Below, piece by piece: positions 52,247 through 61,913 of a stretch of DNA of 64,000 nt (its first letter is position 1; every line of letters begins with the position of its first letter). The notes beneath the pieces were generated by a model. It was not told the DNA's origin. It was given only the letters and a program-made list of their open reading frames with translations, and searched no databases. A program made the translations under genes and the position numbers. This stretch comes from Ferrovibrio sp046297595 (lineage in GTDB: Bacteria; Pseudomonadota; Alphaproteobacteria; Ferrovibrionales; Ferrovibrionaceae): NCBI RefSeq assembly GCF_046297595.1, contig NZ_JBKBHT010000001.1, forward strand, positions 558,001 to 622,000, given 5' to 3'.

Positions 52247-53590
52247 ATGTCGATCAGTGGCTCTTTGCAGACCTCGATTACCGGCCTGAACGGCCAGTCG
52301 ACGGCGATCAGCTTCATCTCCGACAACGTCGCGAATGCGGGCACCATCGGCTACAAGAAGGTGGAATCGCGGTTCCAGACGCTGGTCACCCAGTCCAGCG
52401 CCCAGGCCAACACCCACTCGCCCGGCGGCGCACTGAACCAGCCCTTCTTCGCCAACAATGCTCAGGGCGCAATCCAGCAGGTGAATTCGACCACCTCGGT
52501 CGCCCTGGTCGGCGGCGGCTTCATCCCGGTCTCGAAGAAGAACGGCAACGACCAGGCCACCGGCCTGCCGACGTTTGAGACGACCTCGTATTACACCCGC
52601 GTCGGCGACTTCAACCAGAACAATGACGGTTACCTGGTGAACTCGTCGGGCTACTTCCTGCGCGGCTGGCCGATCGATCCGGTCACCGGCGTGGTCGACA
52701 GTTCGGCGACCGAGGAAGTGCGCGTGTCCAATCTGCTGGATGCCCCGGTGGCGACCAGCACGGTGGACTATGCCGCCAACCTGCCCTCGAACGCGGTCGA
52801 TGCCAACGGCAATACGCCAGCCACCCTGCCGCTGTCGTCGATCCAGATCTTCGACGCCTTGGGCAATGCCCGCACCCTGAACCTGGAATGGACCCGCACG
52901 GGTGCCAATACTTGGTCTCTGGAACTGACCGCGCCCGGCGCTGTCGGCACCTCGGTGTTCGGCCCCGCCAGCGTGACTTTCGGCACCTCGATCGGCACCG
53001 GCCCCCTCGCCGATCCTGGCACGATTTCCGCGTTGGTCGGTGCCGGTGGCCTCACCGGCACGGTCGGTAACGCGGTTAACGATGACGCCTCTTTCTCCTT
53101 CAGCGTCAACTTCGGCTCCGGCGCCCAGAATCTGCGGCTCGACCTGGGTTCGTTCGGCAACTCGATCGGCACGACGCAGTATGCCGGCGACACCCTGACA
53201 CTGAACAATTTCAGCCAGAACGGCGTGCCGCAGGGCAATTTCAAGAACCTGAGCATCGACCAGGACGGCTTCGTCTCGGTCACCTTCGACAACGGCAACG
53301 TGAAGCAGTTCTACCAGATCCCGGTGGCACGCTTCCGCGATCCAACCGAGCTTGACCGCGTGGCCGGCAATGCCTTCGTGGAGACGCCGAATTCCGGCTC
53401 CGCGGTGCTGTCGCAATCGGGCTCCAGCGGTGCAGGCGATTATGTGTCGGCCGCGATCGAAGGTTCGAATGTCGACATCGCGGAGGAATTCTCCAAGCTG
53501 ATCGTCGCCCAGCGCACCTATTCGGCCAATGCCAGGCTAATCACCGCTGCCGACGAACTGCTGCAGGAAACCATCAATATCCGCCGCTAA
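52247..53590 (+). CDS. flgE: Flagellar hook protein FlgE
   Basis: A 447-residue axial protein. The N-terminus SISGSLQTSITGLNGQSTAIS FISDNVANA has the rod/hook signature with DNVANA, and the C-terminal segment EGSNVDIAEEFSKLIVAQRTYSANARLI is the matching hook-family end. The middle is variable and Gly/Ala-rich. AGGAGG precedes the ATG at 52247; the frame to 52202 is upstream leader. It leads flgE-flgK-flgL behind a sigma-54 promoter. Confidence 0.96.
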   Translation: MSISGSLQTSITGLNGQSTAISFISDNVANAGTIGYKKVESRFQTLVTQSSAQANTHSPGGALNQPFFANNAQGAIQQVNSTTSVALVGGGFIPVSKKNGNDQATGLPTFETTSYYTRVGDFNQNNDGYLVNSSGYFLRGWPIDPVTGVVDSSATEEVRVSNLLDAPVATSTVDYAANLPSNAVDANGNTPATLPLSSIQIFDALGNARTLNLEWTRTGANTWSLELTAPGAVGTSVFGPASVTFGTSIGTGPLADPGTISALVGAGGLTGTVGNAVNDDASFSFSVNFGSGAQNLRLDLGSFGNSIGTTQYAGDTLTLNNFSQNGVPQGNFKNLSIDQDGFVSVTFDNGNVKQFYQIPVARFRDPTELDRVAGNAFVETPNSGSAVLSQSGSSGAGDYVSAAIEGSNVDIAEEFSKLIVAQRTYSANARLITAADELLQETINIRR

Positions 53591-53647
53591 CCGGTCTGAC
53601 CGCCGGGCCACCTGGTCCGGCGGTCGCAACCGGAAAGGATGTAAGCC

Positions 53648-55063
53648 ATGTCGCTCAGCGCCGCCCTCAATACCGCAGTCATCGGCCTGCAGACGCTGCA
53701 GCAGCAAACCCGTATCGTTTCGGGCAATGTCGCCAATGCCCAGAATCCGAATTACAGCCGCAAGGTCAGCTCGCTGACCTCCCCCGTGGCCGAAGGCCTG
53801 CCTCAGGCCGCGCTGATCTCGCAGATCACCCGCGTGGCATCGAGCGAGATACAGCAGGACCTTTACAAGATCACAGCCGATTACGGTCAGCTGGACCGCC
53901 AGCTCACCTATACCAAGGAACTGGCGGAAACGCTGGATGCCACCAACACGACCGGCGAACAGCCGACCCTGCTGGCGATGATGACCCGCTTCGAGGATGC
54001 CTGGAAAGCCCTGGAAGCCACGCCGGAAGATACCGCCACCCGCAGCCTGGTGGTGCAGCGTGGCACGGAACTGGCCGCAGAAATCCGTCGTCTCAATGGG
54101 CAGCAATCGGAACTGCAGACCCGCGCCCAGGAGCAGATCAGCACCGACATCCAGATCGTCAACGATGCTGCCCTGCAGATCGCCAAACTGAATGTTCAGA
54201 TCACCTCGCAGCTGGCTGGCAACAACCCAATCGGCGATCTGGAGGATCTGCGCGATCAGGAAGTAGCCAAGCTGGCCGATAAGATCGGCATTCGCACTGT
54301 GGTCAACGACCGCGGCGAATTGTTTGTGTATTCCGATGGCGGCGTGCAGATCGTTGGCACTGTCGCGCAACAATTCGAATATCAGGCGGCCGGTACCCCA
54401 CCGGGCATCTTCCTGCAGGGCGGCACCGACAACCTGAATCTGGGCTTTCTAAGCGGATCGATCCGCGCCTCGCTGGACTACCTGGACAGCACCGCCACCG
54501 GTCTGGCATCGACCGATCCGAATGTCGGCACGCTGGCAAAATATTTCAACCAGCTCGACAGCTTCGCGGCCAACCTGCACAATGTCATCAACAACGCATA
54601 TGGCGCCAACTTCTTCGACTACAGCGCCGCCCTGGCCACGCCGCCCGACGAAGCCGGCAAGCTGATCGTCGCCGCCGCGCTTGTGGCCACGCCCACCAAC
54701 GTCGACCCCACGGTGGCCGGCGCCGTGCAGCAGGCGATGCGCAATACCACGCTGACCGCCGCACAGATCAACCGTTCGGCGACCGACCCGAACGGCTTGA
54801 CCATAACCAGCGTTAACATCTTCGGCCTAGCCAATGGTATTCTGGCCTATCATGCGCGGGCCACATCGGACAACGAAGCCAATCGCGACACTGCTGAGCG
54901 CCAGCAACACACACTGGACCAGAAGCTGCGTAACCTGACCGGTGTGAATATCGACGATGAGCTGGCGCAGCTGCAGGTTCTGCAGAATAACTATGCTGCT
55001 CTCGCCAATGTCATGAACACCGTCACGGCGATGTTCGATGAACTCGTGAATATCGGGAGGTAA
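53648..55063 (+). CDS. flgK: Flagellar hook-associated protein FlgK
   Basis: The first junction protein between hook and filament, 471 residues. The N-terminus LNTAVIGLQTLQQQTRIVSGNVANAQNPNYSRK carries the axial-protein motif; the C-terminus LTGVNIDDELAQLQVLQNNYAALANVM is the FlgK/HAP1 end. The middle is helical. AAAGGA precedes the ATG. Its stop lies two bases before flgL. Confidence 0.94.
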   Translation: MSLSAALNTAVIGLQTLQQQTRIVSGNVANAQNPNYSRKVSSLTSPVAEGLPQAALISQITRVASSEIQQDLYKITADYGQLDRQLTYTKELAETLDATNTTGEQPTLLAMMTRFEDAWKALEATPEDTATRSLVVQRGTELAAEIRRLNGQQSELQTRAQEQISTDIQIVNDAALQIAKLNVQITSQLAGNNPIGDLEDLRDQEVAKLADKIGIRTVVNDRGELFVYSDGGVQIVGTVAQQFEYQAAGTPPGIFLQGGTDNLNLGFLSGSIRASLDYLDSTATGLASTDPNVGTLAKYFNQLDSFAANLHNVINNAYGANFFDYSAALATPPDEAGKLIVAAALVATPTNVDPTVAGAVQQAMRNTTLTAAQINRSATDPNGLTITSVNIFGLANGILAYHARATSDNEANRDTAERQQHTLDQKLRNLTGVNIDDELAQLQVLQNNYAALANVMNTVTAMFDELVNIGR

Positions 55064-55065
55064 TC

Positions 55066-56106
55066 ATGGTCGCCGTCTCCGGTAATACCCAGTTCGCTAC
55101 CCAGCTCGATGTCACCCGCAGCATCCGCCTGCTGAATCTCCAGCTTGCCAGGCAGAACCAGCAGTTGGGCTCAGGCCGTATTGTCGATGGCCTAATCGGC
55201 GTTTCACAACGCGCGCTTGAACTCGGCCAGCTCAAATCCGAGCTGGGTACCGTCGGCAATTACATGTCCGGCGTGCAGACCGCGCAGAATCGCGTCAACC
55301 TCTACGCCGTTACCATCGAGGAAATCATCGATATCGCCACCGAGGCGCAGGACACGATGCTGAAGAACCGCGATGCGTTCTTCGCCTCCACCTCATCGCC
55401 ACGCACCCAGGCCAACGTGCTGTTGGATCGCATCGGATCCCTGCTGCAAACCAAGGATGGCGATCGTTTCCTGTTTGGCGGCACCGATTACACAGTCAAT
55501 CCACTCAATGGTCAGGTTTCCGCCCTGCCGACGACGTATGCGGCTGGCGCCGTGCCGGGCGGCGCCGGTTATCCGGTGCCTTTCGTTGCGGCCGCCACGG
55601 CCGGCGCCTATCCGCCCGCGCCGCACACCGCGGCTGACTTTTACCTCACCACCACCGGCACGCTGGCCAACACCTACAACTTCAACGGCGTGACCCTGTA
55701 TACGGACGATAACGAGCAGGTCACCTATGGCGTATCGGCAGCGGAGACCGGCTTCCAGACGCTGATCGACTCGCTGCTTCGCTTCCGTGATGCAACTGCC
55801 GACATCACCACTGCGCCGGCTAATTACCAGGCCCGCGTCGACGATGCCCGCACGCAGCTGAATACGGCCTTGACCGAACTGAAGACCATTGCATCGCGCA
55901 ATGGCTACAAGCAGCAGCAGCTGAACGAGGTGATGGATCGCCACAACCGTTCGCTTGACGTGCTGCGTACGCGCATCGGTGGGATTGAGAATGCCGATAT
56001 CGCGGAGGTTTCGGTCAACATCAAGAACCTGCAGACCGCACTGGAGGCCAGCTACGTGATCACGCGCGACAGTCTGAGCCTGTCCCTGGTCAACTACCTG
56101 CGGTAA
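55066..56106 (+). CDS. flgL: Flagellin-family hook-associated protein FlgL
   Basis: The second junction protein, 346 residues. The N-terminal helix pair (RSIRLLNLQLARQNQQLGSGRIVDGLIG) and C-terminal helix pair (IENADIAEVSVNIKNLQTALEASYVI) match flagellin-like FlgL proteins; the variable Ala/Pro-rich middle sits outside. The start has GGGAGGTAATC upstream, part of which is the flgK stop. Compared with flagellin, the N-terminus lacks the long conserved block, so FlgL is preferred. Confidence 0.88.
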   Translation: MVAVSGNTQFATQLDVTRSIRLLNLQLARQNQQLGSGRIVDGLIGVSQRALELGQLKSELGTVGNYMSGVQTAQNRVNLYAVTIEEIIDIATEAQDTMLKNRDAFFASTSSPRTQANVLLDRIGSLLQTKDGDRFLFGGTDYTVNPLNGQVSALPTTYAAGAVPGGAGYPVPFVAAATAGAYPPAPHTAADFYLTTTGTLANTYNFNGVTLYTDDNEQVTYGVSAAETGFQTLIDSLLRFRDATADITTAPANYQARVDDARTQLNTALTELKTIASRNGYKQQQLNEVMDRHNRSLDVLRTRIGGIENADIAEVSVNIKNLQTALEASYVITRDSLSLSLVNYLR

Positions 56107-56164
56107 CGCGGGATTATTTCCCGGATTTCCGGCCGGCTGGCAGGCAGAAACGCCGCCCGGCCAG

Positions 56165-56192
56165 TTGCGATTCAGGCAGCTTTGCCTATAGT
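56165..56192 (+). promoter_or_regulatory. Candidate cysS promoter
   Basis: TTGCGA (56165-56170) and TATAGT (56187-56192) are 16 bases apart, 24 bases before the cysS ATG. The element pair resembles a sigma-70 promoter. Confidence 0.45.
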
Positions 56193-56215
56193 CCGGCCTC
56201 TGGACAGGTCCGGCC

Positions 56216-57595
56216 ATGCAGATACAGATTTACAATACCCTCGCCCGGCAGAAAGAGCTTTTCGTCCCGCAGGATTCGCAGCGGGTAACGATGTATGTCT
56301 GCGGCCCCACCGTTTACAATTATGCCCATATCGGCAATGCACGCCCGGTGGTGGTATTCGACACCCTTTACCGGCTGCTGCAGCAGGCTTATCCGAATGT
56401 GGTCTATGTCCGCAATGTCACTGACGTGGACGACAAGATCAATGCCGCCGCCAGGGCCGAGAATGTGCCGATCGGCACGATCACCGAGCGTTATCATCAG
56501 GTCTACAGCCAGGACATGGCAGCCCTGGGCGCGCTGCCTCCACGCATCGAGCCCAAGGTAACCCAGCATATCGGCGCCATCATCGGCATGGTCGAGCGCC
56601 TGATCGCCAATGGCCATGCCTATGAAGCCGAGGGCCACGTGCTGTTCAACGTGCCCTCCTTCGCTGAATACGGCCGCCTGTCTCGCCGCGACCGCGACGA
56701 CATGATCGCTGGCGCACGCGTCGATGTAGCACCCTACAAGCGTGACCCGGCCGATTTCGTGTTATGGAAGCCCTCGCCGCCCGATTTGCCGGGCTGGGAT
56801 AGCCCCTGGGGTCGCGGCAGGCCCGGCTGGCATATCGAATGCTCGGCCATGATCGAGCAGAACCTCGGCGCCGGCACCATCGATATCCATGGCGGCGGCC
56901 ACGATCTGATCTTTCCGCATCACGAGAACGAGATCGCGCAAAGCACCTGCGCCCATGGCGGAAAGCTGTTCAGCCGTTACTGGATGCATAACGGCTTCGT
57001 GAACATCGAGGCCGAGAAGATGTCGAAGTCGCTCGGCAATGTGCTGCTGGTGCATGACCTGCTGAAGCAGGCGCCGGGCGAGGCGATCCGCCTGGCCTTG
57101 CTGTCGGCGCATTACCGTCAGCCACTGGACTGGACCGAGGCTGGGCTGCGGGAGGCCAAGGCACAGCTTGACCGGTTGTACCGAGCGTTGGATGCCCTCA
57201 AGGATGTGAATGCATCCGCCAACCGCGCGCCTGATGCCTTCATCACCGCGCTGGCCGATGACCTGAACACGCCCAAGGCGCTGGCCGAGTTGCACCAGAT
57301 CGCCAATGCCGCCAACAAGGCGACCGAGCCGGCCGAACAGGCCCTCCTGAAGGGTGAACTGCTGGCCGCGGGCTGGCTGCTTGGCCTGCTGCAGCAGAAT
57401 CCGGCCGCCTGGCTAAAGGGCGAAGTAAAAGCCGATATAGATGTGGCCGAGATCGAAGCTCTGATCGAAGCGCGCAAGGCCGCACGCGGCCGCAAGGACT
57501 GGGCAGAATCGGACCGTATCCGCGACGAACTGGCCGCACGCGGCATCCTGCTGGAAGACAAGGCCGGCCAGACGAGTTGGCGGGTGGCGTCATGA
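56216..57595 (+). CDS. cysS: Cysteinyl-tRNA synthetase
   Basis: The 459-residue protein has the HIGH-type motif in CGPTVYNYAHIGNARP, where the Cys is a zinc ligand, and KMSKS in EKMSKSLGNVLL. The class I Rossmann domain, the ECSAM zinc region and the C-terminal helical anticodon-binding part are all present. Its stop overlaps the sufE start (ATGA). Confidence 0.98.
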   Translation: MQIQIYNTLARQKELFVPQDSQRVTMYVCGPTVYNYAHIGNARPVVVFDTLYRLLQQAYPNVVYVRNVTDVDDKINAAARAENVPIGTITERYHQVYSQDMAALGALPPRIEPKVTQHIGAIIGMVERLIANGHAYEAEGHVLFNVPSFAEYGRLSRRDRDDMIAGARVDVAPYKRDPADFVLWKPSPPDLPGWDSPWGRGRPGWHIECSAMIEQNLGAGTIDIHGGGHDLIFPHHENEIAQSTCAHGGKLFSRYWMHNGFVNIEAEKMSKSLGNVLLVHDLLKQAPGEAIRLALLSAHYRQPLDWTEAGLREAKAQLDRLYRALDALKDVNASANRAPDAFITALADDLNTPKALAELHQIANAANKATEPAEQALLKGELLAAGWLLGLLQQNPAAWLKGEVKADIDVAEIEALIEARKAARGRKDWAESDRIRDELAARGILLEDKAGQTSWRVAS

Positions 57596-58017
57596 GCGAA
57601 GACATCAAGGATATCCAGGAAGAAATCGTCTCGGATTTCAGTGTCTTCGACGACTGGATGGATCGTTACCGCTTCCTGATCGATCTCGGCCGCGCCCTGC
57701 CGCCCTACCCCGAGCATCTGCGCACCGACGAATGGCGCGTGAAGGGGTGTATCAACCGCGCGTGGCTGCATGGCGAGGCACGCGATGGCCGCGTCTATTA
57801 CCAGGCCAGCAGCGAGTCAGAGATCGTGGCCGGCCTGATCGCCCTGTTGCTGAAGGTCTATTCAGGCCGCACGCCGCGCGAGATCGTCGATAATCCGCCG
57901 GATTTCCTCCAGCGCATCGGCGTGTGGGAGAATATCACCTCGAACCGGATCAACGGCCTGAACGGCATGATCGCCCTGATCCGCGGCGTGGCCGAGGCGG
58001 AACTGAAAGCCGCCTAG
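57592..58017 (+). CDS. sufE: SufE-type sulfur acceptor
   Basis: The 141-residue protein accepts persulfide sulfur from cysteine desulfurase SufS and passes it on for Fe-S assembly. The catalytic Cys53 is in WRVKGCINRAWLHG, and the fold ends NRINGLNGMIALIRG. The start at 57592 overlaps the cysS stop; the upstream extension to 57577 is inside cysS. It is convergent with a NifU-like gene, with four bases between them. Confidence 0.95.
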   Translation: MSEDIKDIQEEIVSDFSVFDDWMDRYRFLIDLGRALPPYPEHLRTDEWRVKGCINRAWLHGEARDGRVYYQASSESEIVAGLIALLLKVYSGRTPREIVDNPPDFLQRIGVWENITSNRINGLNGMIALIRGVAEAELKAA

Positions 58018-58020
58018 GAG

Positions 58021-58479
58021 TCAGGCTTTCTGGCGCCCGGCCTCGATCTGGTCGAGCGCCTTCACCACCGCCTCGAAGGGCAGCAGTACGGCATTGTGCC
58101 GCGCCTTGTGATCTCGCACCGGCACCAGCACTTCCAGATCCTGGAACGCGCCACCGGCGAAATCCGGCCCCGGCGGCGGACCATTTTCCTTCAGCATGGC
58201 CCGCATAATGCCGTTCAACTGCCGTAAAGTGACGGCATCCTGCCCCACCACATGGCGGCCGAAAATCGAGGCCGAGGCCTGCCCCAGCGCGCAGGCCCGC
58301 AGCTGCTGGCCATAGCCGGCCACCCGGCCGTCCGGCCCCAAGGCGAGTTCCACGGTAATCCGGCTGCCGCAGAGCGGACTGTGATGCGTGACCGTGGCAT
58401 CGGGCGCGGCCAGAGGTTCGGTCTGGCCGATATGTGCCGCAAAATTAAGGATTTTCTCGTTATACAGGGCGTTCAGCAT
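58021..58479 (-). CDS. NifU/IscU-like Fe-S scaffold with a missing Cys
   Basis: A 152-residue NifU_N-like protein. Two conserved Cys sites are clear, HHSPLCGSRITVEL and LRACALGQASAS. At the third expected site the sequence reads KARHNAVLLPFEAV, with Asn in place of Cys, so it may be an atypical carrier rather than a normal scaffold. The ATG at 58479 is preferred to 58551. It lies opposite sufE. Confidence 0.8.
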   Translation of the reverse strand: MLNALYNEKILNFAAHIGQTEPLAAPDATVTHHSPLCGSRITVELALGPDGRVAGYGQQLRACALGQASASIFGRHVVGQDAVTLRQLNGIMRAMLKENGPPPGPDFAGGAFQDLEVLVPVRDHKARHNAVLLPFEAVVKALDQIEAGRQKA

Positions 58480-58598
58480 GGGCTTTCCGGGCGGCTCGGC
58501 TTGATGGAACCCGCCCCCAACGATATATAACGGCCATTCTCGGAAGAGCAATCCGGCCGGCGCGGCGCCCAGCCCCGGCCGTCACAGGAGTTAAGCCC

Positions 58599-59066
58599 GT
58601 GTTCGCCAATCGCATCAGTGTGGAACAGGTCGAGGAAGGCAATGAGCTGGCGCCGAAATTCGACGCCGAAGGCCTGCTGCCCTGTGTCACCACCCAGGCC
58701 GATACCGGCGAGGTGCTGATGCTGGGCTACATGAATGCCGAAGCGCTGAAACGCACCATCGCGACCGGCGAGGCACATTACTACAGCCGCAGCCGCAAGG
58801 TGCTGTGGCACAAGGGCGCCACTTCCGGCCTGGTGCAGAAGGTGGTCGAGATGCGCATCGACGACGACCAGGATGCCGTGTGGCTGCGCGTGCGCGTGGA
58901 GGGCGACGCCTCCTGCCATGTCGGCTATCGCTCCTGCTTCTACCGTTCGGTGCCGACCGGCCAGTCGGAAAGCGGCAAACCCGTGGAACTGACCTACGAG
59001 GAAAAGGAAAAGACCTTCGACCCCAAGGCGGTTTACGGCGACGCCCCGAACCCCACCATCCTCTGA
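58599..59066 (+). CDS. hisI: Phosphoribosyl-AMP cyclohydrolase
   Basis: Opens the purine ring in step three of histidine synthesis. The 155-residue protein carries MLGYMNAEALKRTIATGEAHYYSRSRK, the metal Asp cluster RIDDDQDAVWLRV, and the zinc Cys pair in DASCHVGYRSCFYR. It starts with GTG, with AGGAG eight bases upstream. No other his gene is adjacent. Confidence 0.96.
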   Translation: MFANRISVEQVEEGNELAPKFDAEGLLPCVTTQADTGEVLMLGYMNAEALKRTIATGEAHYYSRSRKVLWHKGATSGLVQKVVEMRIDDDQDAVWLRVRVEGDASCHVGYRSCFYRSVPTGQSESGKPVELTYEEKEKTFDPKAVYGDAPNPTIL

Positions 59067-59092
59067 TTTCTCATAATATATTTTGCGCTTCG

Positions 59093-59125
59093 AAAATCCG
59101 GTGGCCTTGCCACCGGATTTTTTTT
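59093..59125 (+). terminator. Rho-independent terminator after hisI
   Basis: AAAATCCGGTGG and CCACCGGATTTT form a perfect 12-pair stem with loop CCTTG and a run of eight T. The following gene therefore has its own promoter. Confidence 0.92.
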
Positions 59126-59234
59126 GATGCACGTCAACAGGTTACCATTTCTCCATATTATCAACTCGTAACGACATAAATCGCTTAAAGTCGCTAGAAT
59201 ACATGCATTCGGACTCACGAACGCAGATGTGGCG

Positions 59235-60656
59235 ATGGCACAGTCCAACAAGTCTCTGCTCGATTCCCTGGGAAACTTCTTCTTCGGCGAAGACGATGCG
59301 CCACGTCCTGCGCAGGGATCTTCTGCCGCTGCCGGCAAGCCTGGCTCCGGCAATATGAAATCAGCCCTGCCCGGCGGCAAGATTCCGGCCGGCACCCTGC
59401 AACTGATCGGGCTGCAGAATGTGCGCGAAATGCTGGGTACCCTATGGCCCCAGCGGATCGAGCATATCCATAGTCTGATCGAAGCTATCTTCCGTCGCCG
59501 CCTCGATCCCGCCGATGTTCACTACAAGGTGGACGATGAGAATTACCTGATCCTGTTTACCCGTCTTGGCAGACAGGAAGCCGCATTCAAGGCCAAGGTG
59601 ATCGCCGACGAGATACAGAAACTTGTTGCCGGCGACATGCCCGAGCAGCAGGATTTGATCGTCACTTCGAATGTCGCCGATGTCGATCGCAGTCTGGTGA
59701 TCGAGAAGGTCGATTCCCTGAAGGATCTGGTTGAATATGTCCGCAGTCAGACCGCTCCGGTCGCCAGGGAAGCCGGCATTACTTTTTTCGAGGAGGCCGG
59801 CGCCAGCCAGGCCGATGATCAGTCACCCCATGCAGCCGTGGGCGCTGGCCCAGACCTTGCAGATCTTGACCAGTCCCTGGTTGGCCTGTTTCAGAAAAAA
59901 ACGACGGCAGCCTTCCTGAAGGAATGCCGGGCCGGATTCTATCCCGCCTACAGCCTGCGGCGGCGCGGTTTCACAGCCTTCGATGCGGTGGCGATCCATA
60001 CGCCGAGCAACCTGCCGGCCGACATGGTCAACGATCCCTTCCTCGACAAGCCGGAAGAACTGCCCTTCTACCTCGACCGCTATATCCTCACCACGGGCCT
60101 GCTGGGACTGCATCGCATGCTGACTGGTGGCCATCGTGGCGTGGTGATGATCTCGGCATCGTTCGACACCCTGGCGATGTCAAAACTGCGCGACGTCTAT
60201 TTCGCGCGACTGAAAGAAGTGCCGGGCGGGCTCACCAAGTTCATCGGCATCATCGTGCGCAACATCCCTACAGGCACGCCGGCCAGCCGGATTGCCGAGG
60301 TAATGGCCTATATTCAGCCTTTCTGCGGCACACGCATCCTGCGTATTCCGCCGGACTTCAAACTGATCGACCTGTATGCCAGCAGCGGCGGGCACGGCTT
60401 TGCCACCTGGCTGCCGTCCGATGAGCAGGACGCGGGCAAAACCTTCCAGACAATGTCGACGTTTGCCAAACGGGCCGCCCTGCACCGGCAGGAATGCATC
60501 ATCACCGATCTGGCGACCAGCGACGATGTTTCGACCGCGATTGCCGTAGGCTGCACCTATGTAACCGGCCTGGCGGGCGCGCCGCTGATCGATACACCCG
60601 GCGTGGTGGAAGGACTGACGGCCGCGCATATCCTGCGGCATGCCGGTTTCAGCTAG
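59235..60656 (+). CDS. Unknown protein with faint GGDEF/EAL resemblance
   Basis: A ~473-residue soluble protein. The first ~40 residues are low-complexity Ala/Gly/Pro. Residues ~60-180 contain VHYKVDDENYLILFTRLGRQ, weakly like the strand around a GGDEF loop but with no GG[DE]EF. From ~225 on, YPAYSLRRRGFTAFDAVAI, a helical stretch, FIGIIVRNIP and GCTYVTGLAGAP recall the strand order of EAL barrels, but no E-A-L, DDFG or catalytic residues are present. This is a guess by eye. The start is ATG 59235; GTG 59229 is also possible. The stop shares CTAG with the moeA stop. Confidence 0.5.
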   Translation: MAQSNKSLLDSLGNFFFGEDDAPRPAQGSSAAAGKPGSGNMKSALPGGKIPAGTLQLIGLQNVREMLGTLWPQRIEHIHSLIEAIFRRRLDPADVHYKVDDENYLILFTRLGRQEAAFKAKVIADEIQKLVAGDMPEQQDLIVTSNVADVDRSLVIEKVDSLKDLVEYVRSQTAPVAREAGITFFEEAGASQADDQSPHAAVGAGPDLADLDQSLVGLFQKKTTAAFLKECRAGFYPAYSLRRRGFTAFDAVAIHTPSNLPADMVNDPFLDKPEELPFYLDRYILTTGLLGLHRMLTGGHRGVVMISASFDTLAMSKLRDVYFARLKEVPGGLTKFIGIIVRNIPTGTPASRIAEVMAYIQPFCGTRILRIPPDFKLIDLYASSGGHGFATWLPSDEQDAGKTFQTMSTFAKRAALHRQECIITDLATSDDVSTAIAVGCTYVTGLAGAPLIDTPGVVEGLTAAHILRHAGFS

Positions 60657-61885
60657 ATCGCGCCGCCGACCAGTTCCGCATAGGGATAAAACGGCACCGA
60701 CATGCCAGGTTCGAGCCGGGTGAGGTCTTCCGCCAATTCGATCAAGCCATCGGTGCGTGTCAGCGATGTGATCACGCCGGCGCCGTCCACCGGATATTTT
60801 ACGGTGCGCCAGCCTCCCTGCCCGTCAGGCTCAAGCGAGACGCGCACCCACTCGCGCCGGTCCGATTTCTTCTTGTAGCCGAACCCGGACGTCACCGGAT
60901 AGCCACGCGGCGGCGCAGACATGGCGCCGCCGAGCCGCTGCAGCAGCGGGCGGGCAAAAAAACAGAAGGTGAGCATTGCGGCCACCGGATTGCCCGGCAG
61001 ACCGAAAAACGGCACGCGGCCAATCTGCCCCAGCGCCACCGGCCGGCCCGGCTTGATCGCCAGCCGCCAGAAATGCAGGCTGCCATTGGCTTTGATGGCC
61101 GCCTTCACATGGTCCTCGTCGCCAGTCGACACGCCGCCTGAACTGATCACCGCGTCGTGGGTCGCAGCAGTCTCGCCGAAAATCCGGATCAGATGATCGC
61201 GGCGATCGGGTTGGATGCCCAGATCGCTTACTACGCAGCCGGCCGACGCCAGCAGGGCCGACAGCAGCGGCCGGTTGGCATCATAGATGCCGCCCGGCGG
61301 CAACGGCCCTCCGGCCGGATGCACTTCATCGCCGGTGGACAGCAGTGCCACACGCAATGGCCTGTGAACGCTCAGCTCTGCAGCTCCGACAGCAGCGGCC
61401 AAGGCCAGCTCGGCCGGCCCCAGAATGCGACCGGCTGGCAAAACCATCTCGCCGCTTTGTGCATCTTCGCCGGCAAGACGACGGTTGGCGCCACGCTTGA
61501 TGCCCGGCCTGATGACAACGCGCTCGCCGTCCAGCCGGCAATCTTCCTGCATCATCACCGTATCCGGCGCACCATCCTGTCCATCGGGCATGACGGCCCC
61601 GGTCAGCACACGCACCGCCGTCCCGCGCGGTTGCCGGCCTGCGAAGGGGTGCCCGGCAGCGGCGCGGCCGATCACCGGCAGTACGGTTTCCGCATCGGGC
61701 GAAAGATCGTCGAAATACACCGCATAGCCATCGACGGCGGAATTGTCGCGCGGCGGTACCGAAACCCGGGCTTCAAGCGGCACGGCCAGCGCCCGGCCAC
61801 GACAATCCCGCAGCGGCAGGGTTTCTATTGTAGTCACCGGGGAAAGACGCCGGTCAAGTTCGGCCAGCGCATCGTCCAGCCGCAT
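60653..61885 (-). CDS. moeA: Molybdopterin molybdotransferase
   Basis: Inserts molybdenum into adenylylated molybdopterin. The ~410-residue protein shows the MoeA motifs VPPRDNSAVDGYAV, VLTGAVMPDG, LLSTGDEV and ISSGGVSTGDEDHV, with GLPGNPVAAM later. The ATG at 61885 has GGAG five bases upstream and is preferred to a GTG at 61930 that overlaps mobB. It is downstream of mobB and the ferredoxin gene in the same direction. Confidence 0.95.
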   Translation of the reverse strand: MRLDDALAELDRRLSPVTTIETLPLRDCRGRALAVPLEARVSVPPRDNSAVDGYAVYFDDLSPDAETVLPVIGRAAAGHPFAGRQPRGTAVRVLTGAVMPDGQDGAPDTVMMQEDCRLDGERVVIRPGIKRGANRRLAGEDAQSGEMVLPAGRILGPAELALAAAVGAAELSVHRPLRVALLSTGDEVHPAGGPLPPGGIYDANRPLLSALLASAGCVVSDLGIQPDRRDHLIRIFGETAATHDAVISSGGVSTGDEDHVKAAIKANGSLHFWRLAIKPGRPVALGQIGRVPFFGLPGNPVAAMLTFCFFARPLLQRLGGAMSAPPRGYPVTSGFGYKKKSDRREWVRVSLEPDGQGGWRTVKYPVDGAGVITSLTRTDGLIELAEDLTRLEPGMSVPFYPYAELVGGAI

Positions 61886-61913
61886 CAGGGCTCCGCCGTG
61901 GGCAAAGCAGTCG

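Noticed and set aside
52208..53416. 402-residue minus-strand frame over flgE
   Set aside because: Antisense to flgE, which has ribosome site and promoter.
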